Shown here: positions 8,193 to 18,026 of the stretch, one piece after another
Position numbering within the stretch: the first letter of the stretch is position 1
Layout of the letters: every line of letters begins with the position of its first letter
Assembly: GCA_902706235.1 (NCBI GenBank)
Contig: CACSJR010000004.1
Location: forward strand, 62,001-126,000
Length of the DNA stretch: 64,000 nt
Source: Citrobacter sp. 18056
GTDB lineage: Bacteria > Pseudomonadota > Gammaproteobacteria > Enterobacterales > Enterobacteriaceae
Reading direction: 5' to 3'
Made by a program: the position numbers and the translations under genes
Notes under the pieces: generated by a model
What the model was told of the DNA's origin: nothing
Seen by the model: only the letters and a program-made list of their open reading frames with translations
Database searches by the model: none

Positions 8193-10583
8193 ATGGCAGA
8201 AACAAAACCACAACAGAGCGGGCTTCTTGTGAAGCTGACGGCTCTGTTTGCAGCCTTTTGCGGGCTGTATCTCTTAATCGGCGGAGTCTGGCTCGTCTCA
8301 TTGGGCGGCTCCTGGTATTACCCTATCGTCGGGCTGGTGATGCTCGCCGTCACCGCCATGCTGTGGCGGGGTAAACGTTCCGCCCTGTGGCTGTATGCGC
8401 TGGTGCTGCTCGTCACCATGGTCTGGGGCGTCTGGGAAGTCGGTTTCGACTTCTGGGCACTGACGCCGCGCAGTGACATTCTGGTGTTCTTCGGCATCTG
8501 GCTGATTTTGCCATTTGTCTGGCGTCGCCTGATTGTGCCATCCAGCGGAGCGGTTGCCGCTCTGGTGGTGGTGCTGCTGATTACCGCCGGCATTCTGACC
8601 TGGGCGGGCTTCCACGATCCGCAGGAAATCAACGGGACGCTGAGCACCGACGTAACGCAAGCGGCCCCGATTTCTCAGGTGGCCGATCAGGACTGGCCTG
8701 CGTATGGCCGTAATCAGGAAGGCCAGCGCTGGTCTCCACTCAAGCAAATCAACGCCGACAACGTTCATCAGCTGAAAGAAGCGTGGGTCTTCCGGACCGG
8801 CGACCTGAAGCAGCCGAACGATCCGGGTGAAATCACCAACGAAGTGACGCCAATTAAAGTCGGCGACATGCTGTATCTCTGCTCCGCGCACCAGCGTGTA
8901 TTCGCTCTGGATGCCACGACCGGTAAAGAGAAATGGCACTTCGACCCGCAGCTCAACACCAACACCTTCTTCCAGCACGTAACCTGCCGCGGCGTGTCGT
9001 ATCACGAAGCCAAAGCCAACAGCGCGCCGGCTGACGTGGTGGCTGACTGCCCGCGTCGTATTCTGCTGCCAGTGAACGACGGTCGTCTGTTCGCGCTGAA
9101 TGCCGATACCGGCAAGCTGTGCGAAACCTTCGGCAACAAAGGCGTGCTGAATCTGCAGACTAACCAACCAGTGACCACGCCGGGGATGTACGAACCGACG
9201 TCGCCACCGATTGTGACCGATAGCACCATCGTCATCGCCGGTTCCGTAACGGATAACTTCTCGAACCGTGAAGCATCAGGCGTTATCCGTGGTTTCGACG
9301 TGAACACCGGTAAACTGCAGTGGGCCTTCGATCCGGGCGCGAAAGATCCAAATGCGATTCCGGATGACGAACATCACTTCACCCTGAACTCGCCGAACTC
9401 ATGGGCACCAGCGGCCTATGACGCGAAGCTGGATCTGGTGTATCTGCCGATGGGCGTGACGACTCCGGACATCTGGGGTGGAAACCGCACACCGGATCAG
9501 GAACGTTATGCGAGCGCGATCGTGGCGCTGAATGCAACCACCGGTAAGCTCGCCTGGAGCTACCAGACCGTTCACCACGATCTGTGGGATATGGACCAGC
9601 CGTCGCAGCCTACCCTTGCAGATATCTCCGTGGGCGGCAAAACCGTGCCGGTGGTCTACGCTCCGGCGAAAACCGGTAACATCTTTGTACTCGACCGTCG
9701 TAACGGACAGCTGGTTGTCCCTGCGCCGGAAAAACCGGTTCCACAAGGCCCGGCCAAAGGCGATCGCCTGAGCCCGACTCAGCCGTTCTCTGACCTCACT
9801 TTCCGCCCAAAGAAAAATCTTTCTGGCGCGGATATGTGGGGTGCGACCATGTTCGACCAGCTGGTGTGCCGCGTGATGTTCCACCAACTGCGCTACGATG
9901 GCATCTTCACGCCACCGTCTGAGCAGGGCACGCTGGTATTCCCGGGCAACCTGGGGATGTTCGAATGGGGTGGTATCTCCGTCGATCCAAACCGTCAAGT
10001 GGCTATTGCTAACCCAATCGCGCTGCCGTTCGTTTCTCGTCTGATGCCGCGCGGTCCGGGTAACCCGATTGAGCCGCCTAAAGATGCGAAAGGTTCCGGC
10101 ACCGAAACCGGTATTCAGCCACAGTACGGCGTGCCGTATGGCGTGACGCTGAACCCGTTCCTGTCGCCGTTTGGCCTGCCGTGTAAACAGCCGGGCTGGG
10201 GTTATATCTCCGCACTGGATCTGAAAACTAACCAGATTGCATGGAAAAAACGTATCGGTACGCCGCAGGACAGCCTGGGCTTCCCAATGCCGTTTAAACT
10301 GCCGTTCAATTTGGGGATGCCAATGCTGGGTGGCCCAATTTCCACTGCCGGTAACGTCCTGTTTGTCGCGGCAACTGCGGATAACTATCTGCGCGCGTAC
10401 AACATGACCAACGGTGACAAACTGTGGGAAGGCCGTCTGCCAGCGGGTGGACAGGCAACGCCGATGACCTATGAAGCGAATGGCAAGCAGTACGTTGTCA
10501 TCTCAGCGGGCGGTCACGGTTCGTTTGGTACGAAGATGGGCGACTACATTGTGGCCTACGCTCTTCCGGACGACGCGAAGTAA
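8193..10583 (+). CDS. gcd: membrane PQQ-dependent glucose dehydrogenase
   Basis: Oxidises periplasmic glucose to gluconolactone and passes electrons to ubiquinone. ATG 8193 gives 796 residues, the length of E. coli Gcd; an in-frame GTG at 8184 is less likely. The N-terminal about 150 residues hold five membrane segments (LLVKLTALFAAFCGLYLLIGG onward), followed by the periplasmic eight-bladed PQQ propeller with DWPAYGRNQEGQRWSPL, the repeated LNATTGKLAWSYQ-type W motifs, TVHHDLWDMD and the C-terminal GGHGSFGTKMGDYIVAYALPD. No PQQ-synthesis genes are in the window. Whether the strain makes PQQ decides whether the enzyme is active. A CRP site lies over its promoter, and a REP pair follows it. 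Confidence 0.97.
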   Translation: MAETKPQQSGLLVKLTALFAAFCGLYLLIGGVWLVSLGGSWYYPIVGLVMLAVTAMLWRGKRSALWLYALVLLVTMVWGVWEVGFDFWALTPRSDILVFFGIWLILPFVWRRLIVPSSGAVAALVVVLLITAGILTWAGFHDPQEINGTLSTDVTQAAPISQVADQDWPAYGRNQEGQRWSPLKQINADNVHQLKEAWVFRTGDLKQPNDPGEITNEVTPIKVGDMLYLCSAHQRVFALDATTGKEKWHFDPQLNTNTFFQHVTCRGVSYHEAKANSAPADVVADCPRRILLPVNDGRLFALNADTGKLCETFGNKGVLNLQTNQPVTTPGMYEPTSPPIVTDSTIVIAGSVTDNFSNREASGVIRGFDVNTGKLQWAFDPGAKDPNAIPDDEHHFTLNSPNSWAPAAYDAKLDLVYLPMGVTTPDIWGGNRTPDQERYASAIVALNATTGKLAWSYQTVHHDLWDMDQPSQPTLADISVGGKTVPVVYAPAKTGNIFVLDRRNGQLVVPAPEKPVPQGPAKGDRLSPTQPFSDLTFRPKKNLSGADMWGATMFDQLVCRVMFHQLRYDGIFTPPSEQGTLVFPGNLGMFEWGGISVDPNRQVAIANPIALPFVSRLMPRGPGNPIEPPKDAKGSGTETGIQPQYGVPYGVTLNPFLSPFGLPCKQPGWGYISALDLKTNQIAWKKRIGTPQDSLGFPMPFKLPFNLGMPMLGGPISTAGNVLFVAATADNYLRAYNMTNGDKLWEGRLPAGGQATPMTYEANGKQYVVISAGGHGSFGTKMGDYIVAYALPDDAK

Positions 10584-10592
10584 CATCCTGAC

Positions 10593-10671
10593 GCCCGGTA
10601 GCGCTATGCTTACCGGGCCTAAAGCACAGGATTTTCTATGCCCGGTACGCTTGCGCTACCGGGCATTTTTT
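10593..10671. repeat. paired REP-like hairpins, also bidirectional terminator
   Basis: First unit: GCCCGGTA (10593-10600) with TACCGGGC (10611-10618). Second unit: ATGCCCGGTA (10638-10647) with TACCGGGCAT (10657-10666), followed by six T. The two units form a BIME-like pair filling the gap between the converging gcd and cueO genes; the second has the form of an intrinsic terminator for gcd. Confidence 0.75.
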
Positions 10672-12244
10672 ACACCGTAAACCCAAGCATCATTCCCGTA
10701 TCTTCATGCTCTAACAAATGACAATGCGCCATATAGGCATGCTCTTTCGATGCTTCGTGGTCAAACTTCACTAACACCTCACTGACGTCCCCTTCCACGC
10801 GAACCGTATCCTTCCAGCCTGACCGATGGGCCGCTGGCGGTTTGCCATTTTCTGACAGAATGCGGAACTGGGTTCCGTGAATATGGAACGGGTGCAGCAT
10901 CATGTCGCCTTCGCCTGAAATCGTCCAACGCTCAAACTGTCCTCGGCTGGCGGCAAACATCGGCTTATTCATATCAAAGGCCAGGCCGTTAATGCGGTTG
11001 GCATTGTGGAAATCAAAGCCCTGAGCGCCGTGATTCATATGGCCCATGTTGCCGTGGTCCATCCCTTCCATTTTCATATCACCGTGGCCCATCATTTGGC
11101 CGTGATCCATGCCGCCCATCGCCTGCTTGCCGTACTTTTTCATCAACGCCTGCATGCCCATCATGTCGAGCATTGGGTCCATCGACAGCTGGAATTTACG
11201 CTGCGTCAGTCCCTCGAGGGAAGGTAGCGCAGGTAGCTTCGCCAGAGTGTCCGGCAGATTTGCGGATGCCGGGATCGGCAGCGGCTGAATGCGCATCACC
11301 GGATGAGCCTTATCAAACGGCGCCACCGCCATCCCCATTTGATTAACGGGCAACATCACCAGGTCAAATGGTTTGCCGTCGCTGGTGTCCACCAGCACTT
11401 CGAAACGCTCGCCCATCAGCATCGGCAATTCGGTCACTTTTACCGGTTCGGCTAACAGACCGCCATCGCTGGCAATCACGTACAGCGGACGATTATCGCT
11501 GGTCGCCAGGTTCAGCGAGCGCGCGTTACAACCGTTCAACAAGCGCAGACGCAGCCAGCCTTTAGGCGGCGCATGCTGCGGGTAAATCGCGCCATTGGTC
11601 AGCAGCGTATCGCCAAACCAGCCCACCGCGGCGCTCATGATATCCAGCTGGTAATCAATCTGCCCCTCGGCGGTAAAACGCTTGTCCTGGATAATCACCG
11701 GCACATCGTCAATACCCCACTGTTTAGGCAGTAGCAGCGAATGGATCAGCGGGTCTTCAATCAGCACCAGCCCCGCCAGCCCCATCGCCACCTGATGCCC
11801 GGTTTTGCCGTGCTGATGCGGATGGAACCAGCAGGTTGCGGCCTGTTGCGTCGGGGTAAAGGTGACGGTACGCGTGGCTCCGGGCTTGATAACGCCCTGC
11901 GGGCCGCCGTCAACGTCACCGGGAATTTCCAGTCCGTGCCAGTGCACGGTGGTTTCTTCGGCCAGCTGATTATGGATATCCACGGTGACCGGTTTGCCCT
12001 GCTGCAATTGCAGCGCCGGGCCCAACAGATTGCCGTTATATCCCCAGGTGGTCGCGTTGTGTGGCCCAAACTGGGACGTACCACTTTGCACCGTCAGCGA
12101 AATGCGACTGCGGGAATCCGTGGTGAGTAAATTGGGGATCGGTAACGCGGGGCGATCGGCCGCCAGTGCGCTTCGACTCCATAACGGTAATGCGCTGGCG
12201 ACCCCTACTGCGGCAGCTAATTTGATAAATTCACGACGTTGCAT
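10670..12244 (-). CDS. cueO: Tat-exported multicopper (cuprous) oxidase
   Basis: Periplasmic oxidase that turns Cu(I) into less toxic Cu(II). The 524-residue protein starts [22 protein letters not shown], a twin-arginine signal. Copper-site motifs are [22 protein letters not shown] and [13 protein letters not shown] near the C-terminus. A Met/His-rich insert (about residues 365-410, many MxxM and HGxM steps) matches the substrate-Cu(I) binding region of CueO. The frame is open for 23 more codons upstream, but ATG 12244 has AAGGGAG before it and precedes the Tat motif directly. A CueR-type promoter lies at 12279-12309. The 3' end abuts the REP pair shared with gcd. Confidence 0.96.
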   Translation of the reverse strand: MQRREFIKLAAAVGVASALPLWSRSALAADRPALPIPNLLTTDSRSRISLTVQSGTSQFGPHNATTWGYNGNLLGPALQLQQGKPVTVDIHNQLAEETTVHWHGLEIPGDVDGGPQGVIKPGATRTVTFTPTQQAATCWFHPHQHGKTGHQVAMGLAGLVLIEDPLIHSLLLPKQWGIDDVPVIIQDKRFTAEGQIDYQLDIMSAAVGWFGDTLLTNGAIYPQHAPPKGWLRLRLLNGCNARSLNLATSDNRPLYVIASDGGLLAEPVKVTELPMLMGERFEVLVDTSDGKPFDLVMLPVNQMGMAVAPFDKAHPVMRIQPLPIPASANLPDTLAKLPALPSLEGLTQRKFQLSMDPMLDMMGMQALMKKYGKQAMGGMDHGQMMGHGDMKMEGMDHGNMGHMNHGAQGFDFHNANRINGLAFDMNKPMFAASRGQFERWTISGEGDMMLHPFHIHGTQFRILSENGKPPAAHRSGWKDTVRVEGDVSEVLVKFDHEASKEHAYMAHCHLLEHEDTGMMLGFTV

Positions 12245-12278
12245 CTTCACTCCCTTTTCGTCTGCAGGCGATTTATTG

Positions 12279-12309
12279 AGCTTAAACCTTTCCCTTAGCG
12301 GAAGGTCAA
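12279..12309 (-). promoter_or_regulatory. CueR-type (MerR family) promoter of cueO
   Basis: On the minus strand TTGACC (12304-12309) and TAAGCT (12279-12284) are separated by 19 bp, the over-long spacer typical of MerR-family targets. The spacer holds the dyad ACCTTCC...GGAAAGGT. This is the expected design for copper activation by CueR; cueR itself is not in the window. Confidence 0.85.
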
Positions 12310-12389
12310 GCATAATCCCATTAATAAAGCCCTGCGCAGGTTTTAGAAGTGTGCTAACGTTGAATTTCGTGGATGCATTGGTAACTAAA

Positions 12390-12737
12390 ATGAAGACGTT
12401 TTTTAGAACTGTGGTACTCGGAACTCTGCTTGCTATCTCTGCTAACAGCTATGCATTGAGCGAATCCGAGGCCGAAGATATGGCCGATCTCACGGCGGTA
12501 TTTGTGTTCCTGAAAAACGACTGCGGCTACCAGAATCTGCCGAACCAGCAAATTCGCCGTGCTTTGGTCTTTTTTGCCCAGCAAAACCAATGGGATCTGA
12601 GCAACTACGACACCTTTAACATGAAGGCGCTCGGTGAAGACAGCTATCGTGATCTCAGCGGCATCCGCATCCCTACCACCAAAAAGTGCAAAGCGCTGGC
12701 TCGCGATTCTCTGAGCCTGCTCGCCTACGTCAAGTAA
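12390..12737 (+). CDS. yacC: small secreted protein YacC (PilW/YacC family)
   Basis: A 115-residue protein of unknown function matching E. coli YacC in length. It has a signal peptide ([22 protein letters not shown], cleavage expected after about residue 22). The mature part has two conserved cysteines, in KNDCGYQ and TKKCKALA, that could form a disulfide in the periplasm. The frame is open far upstream, but ATG 12390 gives the signal peptide and the family length. It resembles small secretin-pilot-like proteins in outline, though that role is not established here. Confidence 0.85.
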   Translation: MKTFFRTVVLGTLLAISANSYALSESEAEDMADLTAVFVFLKNDCGYQNLPNQQIRRALVFFAQQNQWDLSNYDTFNMKALGEDSYRDLSGIRIPTTKKCKALARDSLSLLAYVK

Positions 12738-12753
12738 CCCCTTCTGCTGAAAT

Positions 12754-12777
12754 AATGACCGTGCATCACCGGTCATT
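12754..12777 (+). terminator. hairpin between yacC and speE
   Basis: AATGACCG (12754-12761) pairs with CGGTCATT (12770-12777) around an 8-nt loop, 17 bp after the yacC stop. There is no long T run (TGTTGG follows), so it may be a weak terminator. Confidence 0.4.
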
Positions 12778-12834
12778 GTTGGCTATGATGTTGCGCCTAT
12801 TTTGAAAGGGTGTTAACGAAGGAGGTATCCACCA

Positions 12835-13722
12835 ATGGCCGACAATTCCCAGTGGCATGAAACGCTGCACGACCAGTTTGGTCAGTACTTTACCGTTGAT
12901 AACGTGCTCTATCATGAGAAGACGGATCATCAGGATCTGATTATCTTCGAGAACGCCGCCTTTGGCCGCGTGATGGCGCTGGACGGTGTGGTGCAAACCA
13001 CCGAGCGCGACGAGTTTATCTACCATGAAATGATGACTCACGTTCCTCTGCTGGCCCACGGTCATGCGAAACATGTGCTGATCATCGGCGGTGGCGACGG
13101 CGCAATGCTGCGTGAAGTAAGCCGTCACAAAAACATCGAAACCATCACCATGGTCGAGATTGATGCGGGCGTGGTGTCCTTCTGCCGCCAGTATCTGCCG
13201 AACCACAATGCCGGAAGCTACGACGATCCGCGCTTCAGCCTGGTTATTGACGACGGCGTCAATTTTGTTAACCAGACCACGCAAACGTTTGACGTGATCA
13301 TTTCCGACTGTACCGACCCGATCGGTCCCGGTGAAAGTCTGTTTACCTCGGCATTTTATGAAGGCTGCAAACGCTGCCTGAATCCGGGCGGGATTTTCGT
13401 GGCGCAGAACGGCGTGTGCTTCCTGCAACAGGACGAAGCCCTCGACAGCCATCGCAAGCTCAGCCGCTACTTTGGCGACGTCAGCTTCTACCAGGCGGCC
13501 ATCCCAACGTACTACGGCGGCATCATGACCTTCGCCTGGGCGACGGACAACGAAGCGCTGCGCCATCTCTCTACCGAGATTATCCAGGCCCGATTCCATC
13601 AGGCTAATTTAACCTGTCGCTACTACAATCCGGCGATTCACACCGCGGCCTTTGCCCTACCGCAATACCTGCAGAACGCGCTGTCTGCCCTTGAGGAGGT
13701 GAACCCAATTGAAAAAGCTTAA
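12835..13722 (+). CDS. speE: spermidine synthase (putrescine aminopropyltransferase)
   Basis: Transfers the aminopropyl group of decarboxylated S-adenosylmethionine to putrescine. The 295-residue protein has [10 protein letters not shown] (nucleoside site, about 84-93), VEIDAGVV and the catalytic Asp in [14 protein letters not shown] very strong AAGGAGGT lies at 12819-12826, eight bases before ATG 12835. The C-terminus ([14 protein letters not shown]) runs about seven residues past E. coli SpeE and overlaps the speD start by 14 bases. It forms an operon with speD, which supplies its co-substrate. Confidence 0.97.
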   Translation: MADNSQWHETLHDQFGQYFTVDNVLYHEKTDHQDLIIFENAAFGRVMALDGVVQTTERDEFIYHEMMTHVPLLAHGHAKHVLIIGGGDGAMLREVSRHKNIETITMVEIDAGVVSFCRQYLPNHNAGSYDDPRFSLVIDDGVNFVNQTTQTFDVIISDCTDPIGPGESLFTSAFYEGCKRCLNPGGIFVAQNGVCFLQQDEALDSHRKLSRYFGDVSFYQAAIPTYYGGIMTFAWATDNEALRHLSTEIIQARFHQANLTCRYYNPAIHTAAFALPQYLQNALSALEEVNPIEKA

Positions 13723-14503
13723 ACTGCATGGCTTTAACAACCTGACCAAAAGCCTGAGTTTTTGTATTTACGATATCTGTTACGTGAAAACGGCAGAAGA
13801 GCGCGATGGTTATATCGCCTATATCGACGAACTCTATAACGCCAACCGTCTGACCGAAATCCTGTCTGAAACCTGCGCAATAATCGGCGCCAATATTCTC
13901 AACATCGCCCGTCAGGATTACGAACCGCAGGGCGCCAGCGTCACCATTCTGGTGAGCGAAGAGCCGGTTGACCCGACGCTTATCGACACCACCGAACATC
14001 CCGGCCCGCTGCCGGAAGCCGTGGTTGCCCATCTCGATAAAAGCCATATTTGCGTGCACACCTACCCGGAAAGCCATCCGGAAGGCGGCCTGTGTACGTT
14101 CCGTGCCGATATAGAAGTGTCGACCTGCGGGGTGATTTCACCGCTGAATGCACTGAATTACCTGATTCATCAGCTGGAGTCGGATATCGTGACCATCGAC
14201 TATCGCGTGCGCGGTTTTACCCGCGACGTGAACGGCATGAAGCACTTTATCGATCACGAAATTAACTCCATTCAGAACTTTATGTCCGATGACATGAAGG
14301 CGCTGTATGACATGATGGATGTGAACGTGTACCAGGAAAACATCTTCCATACCAAGATGTTACTCAAAGAGTTCGACCTGAAGCACTACATGTTCCACAC
14401 CAAACCGGAAGACTTAAGTGAAGAAGAGCGGCAGGCAATTACCGCCCTGCTCTGGAAAGAGATGCGCGAAATCTACTACGGCCGCAATATTCCGACCGTG
14501 TAA
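13709..14503 (+). CDS. speD: S-adenosylmethionine decarboxylase proenzyme
   Basis: Makes decarboxylated SAM, the aminopropyl donor for SpeE. The 264-residue pro-protein has the self-cleavage site Lys111-Ser112 in [14 protein letters not shown]; Ser112 becomes the pyruvoyl group, and Cys115 and the following His-Thr-Tyr-Pro-Glu are conserved. The start is TTG 13709, with GAGGAGGTG at 13693-13701 inside the end of speE; it gives the same N-terminus ([18 protein letters not shown]) and length as the E. coli enzyme. Overlap with speE implies coupled translation. Confidence 0.97.
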   Translation: MKKLKLHGFNNLTKSLSFCIYDICYVKTAEERDGYIAYIDELYNANRLTEILSETCAIIGANILNIARQDYEPQGASVTILVSEEPVDPTLIDTTEHPGPLPEAVVAHLDKSHICVHTYPESHPEGGLCTFRADIEVSTCGVISPLNALNYLIHQLESDIVTIDYRVRGFTRDVNGMKHFIDHEINSIQNFMSDDMKALYDMMDVNVYQENIFHTKMLLKEFDLKHYMFHTKPEDLSEEERQAITALLWKEMREIYYGRNIPTV

Positions 14504-14510
14504 GGCAGCA

Positions 14511-14528
14511 CGGAGCAGGGATGCTCCG
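14511..14528. terminator. hairpin between speD and yacL
   Basis: CGGAGCA (14511-14517), a GGGA loop and TGCTCCG (14522-14528) sit in the 39-bp gap between the converging speD and yacL. No T tract follows on either strand, so termination is uncertain. Confidence 0.4.
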
Positions 14529-14542
14529 CCCGGCAATCGCGT

Positions 14543-14905
14543 TTATTTCTGACTCATGAACTCGCGATACGCTGCAATCACCAGAAGAAAGTCTTCCACG
14601 CCACACATGGACAGGCTTTCCTCGTCGTAGTAGCTCATCCCCTCTTCCATCTCATCGCCAGAAAACTCCAGCAGATTCGCGCGGACCATCACTTCTTCAC
14701 CGTCCAGCCACAGCGTATATTCATGGCCAGTTCGCTGCCAGGAACGCTCAGTGCCTTTGACCGTCGCAGCCGCCTGTTCAACTTCATCCAGTAGTACGAG
14801 GTTATCTTTCACCTCTTCGTTGAACCAGTGCCCGACGACTTCGTGGCCCATCGACATCCGCACTTTTACGCCTCCGGTAATATCGCGCAGAAATTCGTAT
14901 TCCAT
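14543..14905 (-). CDS. yacL: YacL family protein (UPF0231)
   Basis: A 120-residue acidic cytoplasmic protein of unknown function, the length of E. coli YacL. It begins [32 protein letters not shown] and contains [29 protein letters not shown]. The frame is open for 13 more codons upstream, but ATG 14905 matches the family start. No catalytic motif is apparent. It lies between speD and acnB, as in E. coli, on the same strand as acnB but beyond the acnB terminator. Confidence 0.88.
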   Translation of the reverse strand: MEYEFLRDITGGVKVRMSMGHEVVGHWFNEEVKDNLVLLDEVEQAAATVKGTERSWQRTGHEYTLWLDGEEVMVRANLLEFSGDEMEEGMSYYDEESLSMCGVEDFLLVIAAYREFMSQK

Positions 14906-15007
14906 AGTATGTTCCTCGTAAACGGCAACGCGCCACAGCTGCATTGCACCTGTGCTAATTATCGCAGTTAGGGAGGAGAAAAAAAGCGTGGCGGGTGTAA
15001 GGAATGG

Positions 15008-15051
15008 AAATAAAAAACTAACCCTCTACCTGAAAGGGAGAGGGTTAGTTT
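15008..15051 (-). terminator. intrinsic terminator of acnB
   Basis: A perfect 13-bp inverted repeat (15015-15027 with 15039-15051) with an 11-nt loop lies 18 bp past the acnB stop. On the minus strand it is followed by TTTTATTTCC. It has the classic form. Confidence 0.85.
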
Positions 15052-15068
15052 GAGGAGGGTTGAAGCTT

Positions 15069-17666
15069 TTACACTGCGGTCTGGAAAATCACGCCGTCGG
15101 CTTTCTCGGTGTACTGAGTCAGCTTATCGAAGTTCAGATAGCGATAAGTATCCACCGCGGTCTTATCAACCTGCGACACAAAGGTCTGGTACTCTTCTGG
15201 CGTTGGCAGTTTGCCGATCAGCGCCGCAACGGCCGCCAATTCAGCAGAAGCCAGATAGACGTTCGCGCCAGTACCGAGACGGTTCGGGAAGTTACGGGTC
15301 GAGGTGGAAACTACCGTTGAACCGTCCGCCACACGCGCCTGGTTGCCCATGCACAGGGAGCAGCCCGGGATCTCGATACGCGCACCGCTCTTACCGAAGA
15401 TGCTGTAGTAGCCTTCTTCCGTCAGCTGTGCTGCATCCATACGGGTCGGCGGAGCCACCCACAGGCGGGTTGGCAGCTGGCCTTTATGGGCATCCAGCAG
15501 TTTACCTGCCGCACGGAAGTGACCGATGTTGGTCATGCACGAACCGATGAACACTTCGTCAATCTTGTCGCCCTGCACGTCAGACAGCAGACGCGCGTCG
15601 TCCGGATCGTTCGGCGCACACAGGATTGGCTCTTTGATATCCGCCAGATCGATGTCGATAACCGCCGCGTATTCCGCGTCAGCATCGGCTTCCATCAACT
15701 GCGGATCCGCCAACCATTTTTCCATGCCCTGAACGCGACGCTCAAGCGTACGACGATCGCCGTAGCCTTCCGCAATCATCCACTTCAGCAGCACGATGTT
15801 AGAGCTTAAGTACTCTTCGATCGGCGCCTGGTTCAGTTTGATGGTACAGCCCGCAGCAGAACGTTCAGCGGAGGCATCGGTCAGTTCGAACGCCTGCTCC
15901 ACTTTCAGATCCGGCAGTCCTTCAATTTCCAGAATGCGGCCAGAGAAGATGTTTTTCTTCCCTTTCTTCTCAACGGTCAGCAGGCCCTGCTTGATGGCAT
16001 ACAGCGGGATAGCATGGACCAGATCACGCAGAGTAATACCCGGCTGCATTTTGCCTTTGAAGCGCACCAGTACGGATTCCGGCATGTCGAGCGGCATTAC
16101 GCCGGTCGCAGCAGCAAACGCCACCAGCCCAGAACCGGCTGGGAAGGAGATGCCAATTGGGAAACGGGTGTGGGAGTCACCACCGGTGCCGACGGTATCC
16201 GGCAGCAGCATACGGTTCAGCCACGAGTGGATAACGCCGTCACCCGGACGCAGGGATACACCACCGCGGTTCATGATGAAGTCCGGCAGGGTGTGGTGCG
16301 TGGTCACGTCAACGGGCTTCGGATACGCCGCGGTGTGGCAGAAGGACTGCATCACCAGGTCCGCAGAGAAGCCCAGACATGCCAGGTCTTTCAGTTCATC
16401 ACGGGTCATTGGGCCGGTGGTGTCCTGAGAGCCTACAGAGGTCATTTTCGGTTCGCAATAGCTGCCTGGGCGCACACCCTCTACGCCACATGCACGGCCA
16501 ACCATTTTCTGCGCCAGCGAATAGCCGCGGCTGCTTTCAGCCACATCTTTCGCCTGACGGAATACGTCGCTGTGCGGCAGACCCAGCGCTTCACGCGCTT
16601 TGGTGGTCAGGCCACGACCGATGATCAGCGGGATACGGCCACCGGCACGCACTTCGTCAACCAGCACATCGGTTTTCAGCTCAAAGTTGGCCAGCAGTTC
16701 ATTGGTTTCGTGGTTACGCACTTCACCTTTGAATGGGTAAACGTCAATCACGTCGCCCATGTTCAGGTTGTTAACGTCCACTTCTACCGGCAGCGCGCCC
16801 GCATCTTCCATGGTGTTGAAGAAGATAGGTGCAATTTTACCGCCCAGAACCAGACCGCCGCCGCGCTTGTTCGGCACGTTAGGAATGTCATCACCCATAA
16901 ACCACAGCACCGAGTTGGTGGCGGATTTACGGGAAGAACCGGTACCGACCACGTCACCGACGTAGGCCAGCGGGAAGCCTTTTGCCTGCAGCGCTTCGAT
17001 CTGTTTGATCGGGCCGACGGCACCCGGTTGATCCGGATCGATGCCTTCACGGGCGTTTTTCAGCATCGCCAGGGCGTGCAGTGGGATATCCGGGCGTGAC
17101 CAGGCATCCGGCGCCGGAGACAGGTCATCGGTGTTGGTTTCGCCAGTCACTTTAAACACGGTAACGGTCAGTTTTTCAGCCAGCTGTGGACGGTTCAGGA
17201 ACCATTCGGCGTCGGCCCAGGACTGGATCACCTGTTTGGCGTAGGCATTACCCGCTTTCGCTTTTTCTTCGACGTCATAGAAGTTATCGAACATCAGCAA
17301 CGTATGAGACAGGGCTTTAGCGGCAATCGGTGCCAGCGTGGCGCTGTCCAGCGCGTCAATCAGGGGGTGAATATTGTAGCCGCCCTGCATCGTACCCAGC
17401 AGTTCGATGGCTTTTTCAGGGGTCACCAGGGGGGAGGTGGCTTCGCCTTTGGCGACAGCGGCAAGGAAACCGGCTTTCACGTAGGCGGCTTCATCAACGC
17501 CAGGCGGTACACGGTTAATCAACAGATCTAACAGGAATTCTTCTTCGCCCGCAGGCGGTGCTTTCAGCAGCTCGACGAGTGCGGCCATTTGGGTTGCATC
17601 TAAAGGTTTTGCAACAATCCCCTCGGCGGCACGCTCAGCTACGTGCTTACGGTATTCTTCTAGCAC
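15069..17666 (-). CDS. acnB: aconitate hydratase B (also 2-methylisocitrate dehydratase)
   Basis: Main TCA-cycle aconitase of growing enterobacteria; interconverts citrate and isocitrate with a [4Fe-4S] cluster and, as apo-protein, binds mRNA. The 865-residue length equals E. coli AcnB. The N-terminal HEAT-like domain ([16 protein letters not shown]...) distinguishes it from AcnA; the swivel domain with [12 protein letters not shown] comes before the catalytic domains. Cluster cysteines are in [15 protein letters not shown] and [13 protein letters not shown]. It is a single-gene unit with its own promoter (17769-17797) and terminator. Confidence 0.98.
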   Translation of the reverse strand: MLEEYRKHVAERAAEGIVAKPLDATQMAALVELLKAPPAGEEEFLLDLLINRVPPGVDEAAYVKAGFLAAVAKGEATSPLVTPEKAIELLGTMQGGYNIHPLIDALDSATLAPIAAKALSHTLLMFDNFYDVEEKAKAGNAYAKQVIQSWADAEWFLNRPQLAEKLTVTVFKVTGETNTDDLSPAPDAWSRPDIPLHALAMLKNAREGIDPDQPGAVGPIKQIEALQAKGFPLAYVGDVVGTGSSRKSATNSVLWFMGDDIPNVPNKRGGGLVLGGKIAPIFFNTMEDAGALPVEVDVNNLNMGDVIDVYPFKGEVRNHETNELLANFELKTDVLVDEVRAGGRIPLIIGRGLTTKAREALGLPHSDVFRQAKDVAESSRGYSLAQKMVGRACGVEGVRPGSYCEPKMTSVGSQDTTGPMTRDELKDLACLGFSADLVMQSFCHTAAYPKPVDVTTHHTLPDFIMNRGGVSLRPGDGVIHSWLNRMLLPDTVGTGGDSHTRFPIGISFPAGSGLVAFAAATGVMPLDMPESVLVRFKGKMQPGITLRDLVHAIPLYAIKQGLLTVEKKGKKNIFSGRILEIEGLPDLKVEQAFELTDASAERSAAGCTIKLNQAPIEEYLSSNIVLLKWMIAEGYGDRRTLERRVQGMEKWLADPQLMEADADAEYAAVIDIDLADIKEPILCAPNDPDDARLLSDVQGDKIDEVFIGSCMTNIGHFRAAGKLLDAHKGQLPTRLWVAPPTRMDAAQLTEEGYYSIFGKSGARIEIPGCSLCMGNQARVADGSTVVSTSTRNFPNRLGTGANVYLASAELAAVAALIGKLPTPEEYQTFVSQVDKTAVDTYRYLNFDKLTQYTEKADGVIFQTAV

Positions 17667-18026
17667 GACGGTATCTCCTCACTCTCATTGTCATATGCGG
17701 CCGGCGTTCTCTTCACGCTCCTGTGAGACAGCAGTTTGTAGGGTACTTTGCCCGATACCGCGTCGGGCAGCATAGCAGGATTTAGGGGGGGTGTTAATCC
17801 GTTTACAAAAAAGCAACATTAAAAAATAGCTGAATCGTTAAGGCCAGTATAAAAGAGGTCGAAATGCTATTTTTGGACATAATAATTCCCCTGATTCGCC
17901 CGTTGTTGCGCAAAAACACAACTAAAGTCAAAAACAAAAAATAAGTCCCTCTATACTCCCATTAACATTGCCATTTTCGGTAATACTCTGTGCAACAGGC
18001 CAAATTTTTTGCGCCAGGAGACAAAA
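17667..18026. other. 360-bp divergent intergenic region acnB / DUF3300 gene
   Basis: Holds the acnB promoter (17769-17797, minus strand), an A-rich stretch at about 17815-17945 and, toward the right-hand gene, a TATACT hexamer at 17952-17957 without a convincing -35 partner. I see no gene, repeat or RNA in it. The low GC and length leave room for several regulator sites, including one for the FixJ-like regulator encoded downstream, but no motif can be assigned. Confidence 0.6.
17769..17797 (-). promoter_or_regulatory. acnB promoter
   Basis: On the minus strand TTAACA (17792-17797) and TATGCT (17769-17774) are 17 bp apart, about 100 bp upstream of the acnB start. The layout resembles the E. 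coli acnB promoter region. CRP, ArcA and other control expected from E. coli cannot be confirmed by eye. Confidence 0.6.

Noticed and set aside
12245-12313. Upstream extension of cueO
   Set aside because: It would place 23 residues before the Tat motif and include the -10 of the CueR-type promoter, so it cannot be translated from that promoter.
16014-17099. 361-codon + strand frame opposite acnB
   Set aside because: Antisense shadow of acnB with His/Gln/Arg-rich composition typical of complementary-strand reading; no recognisable protein.
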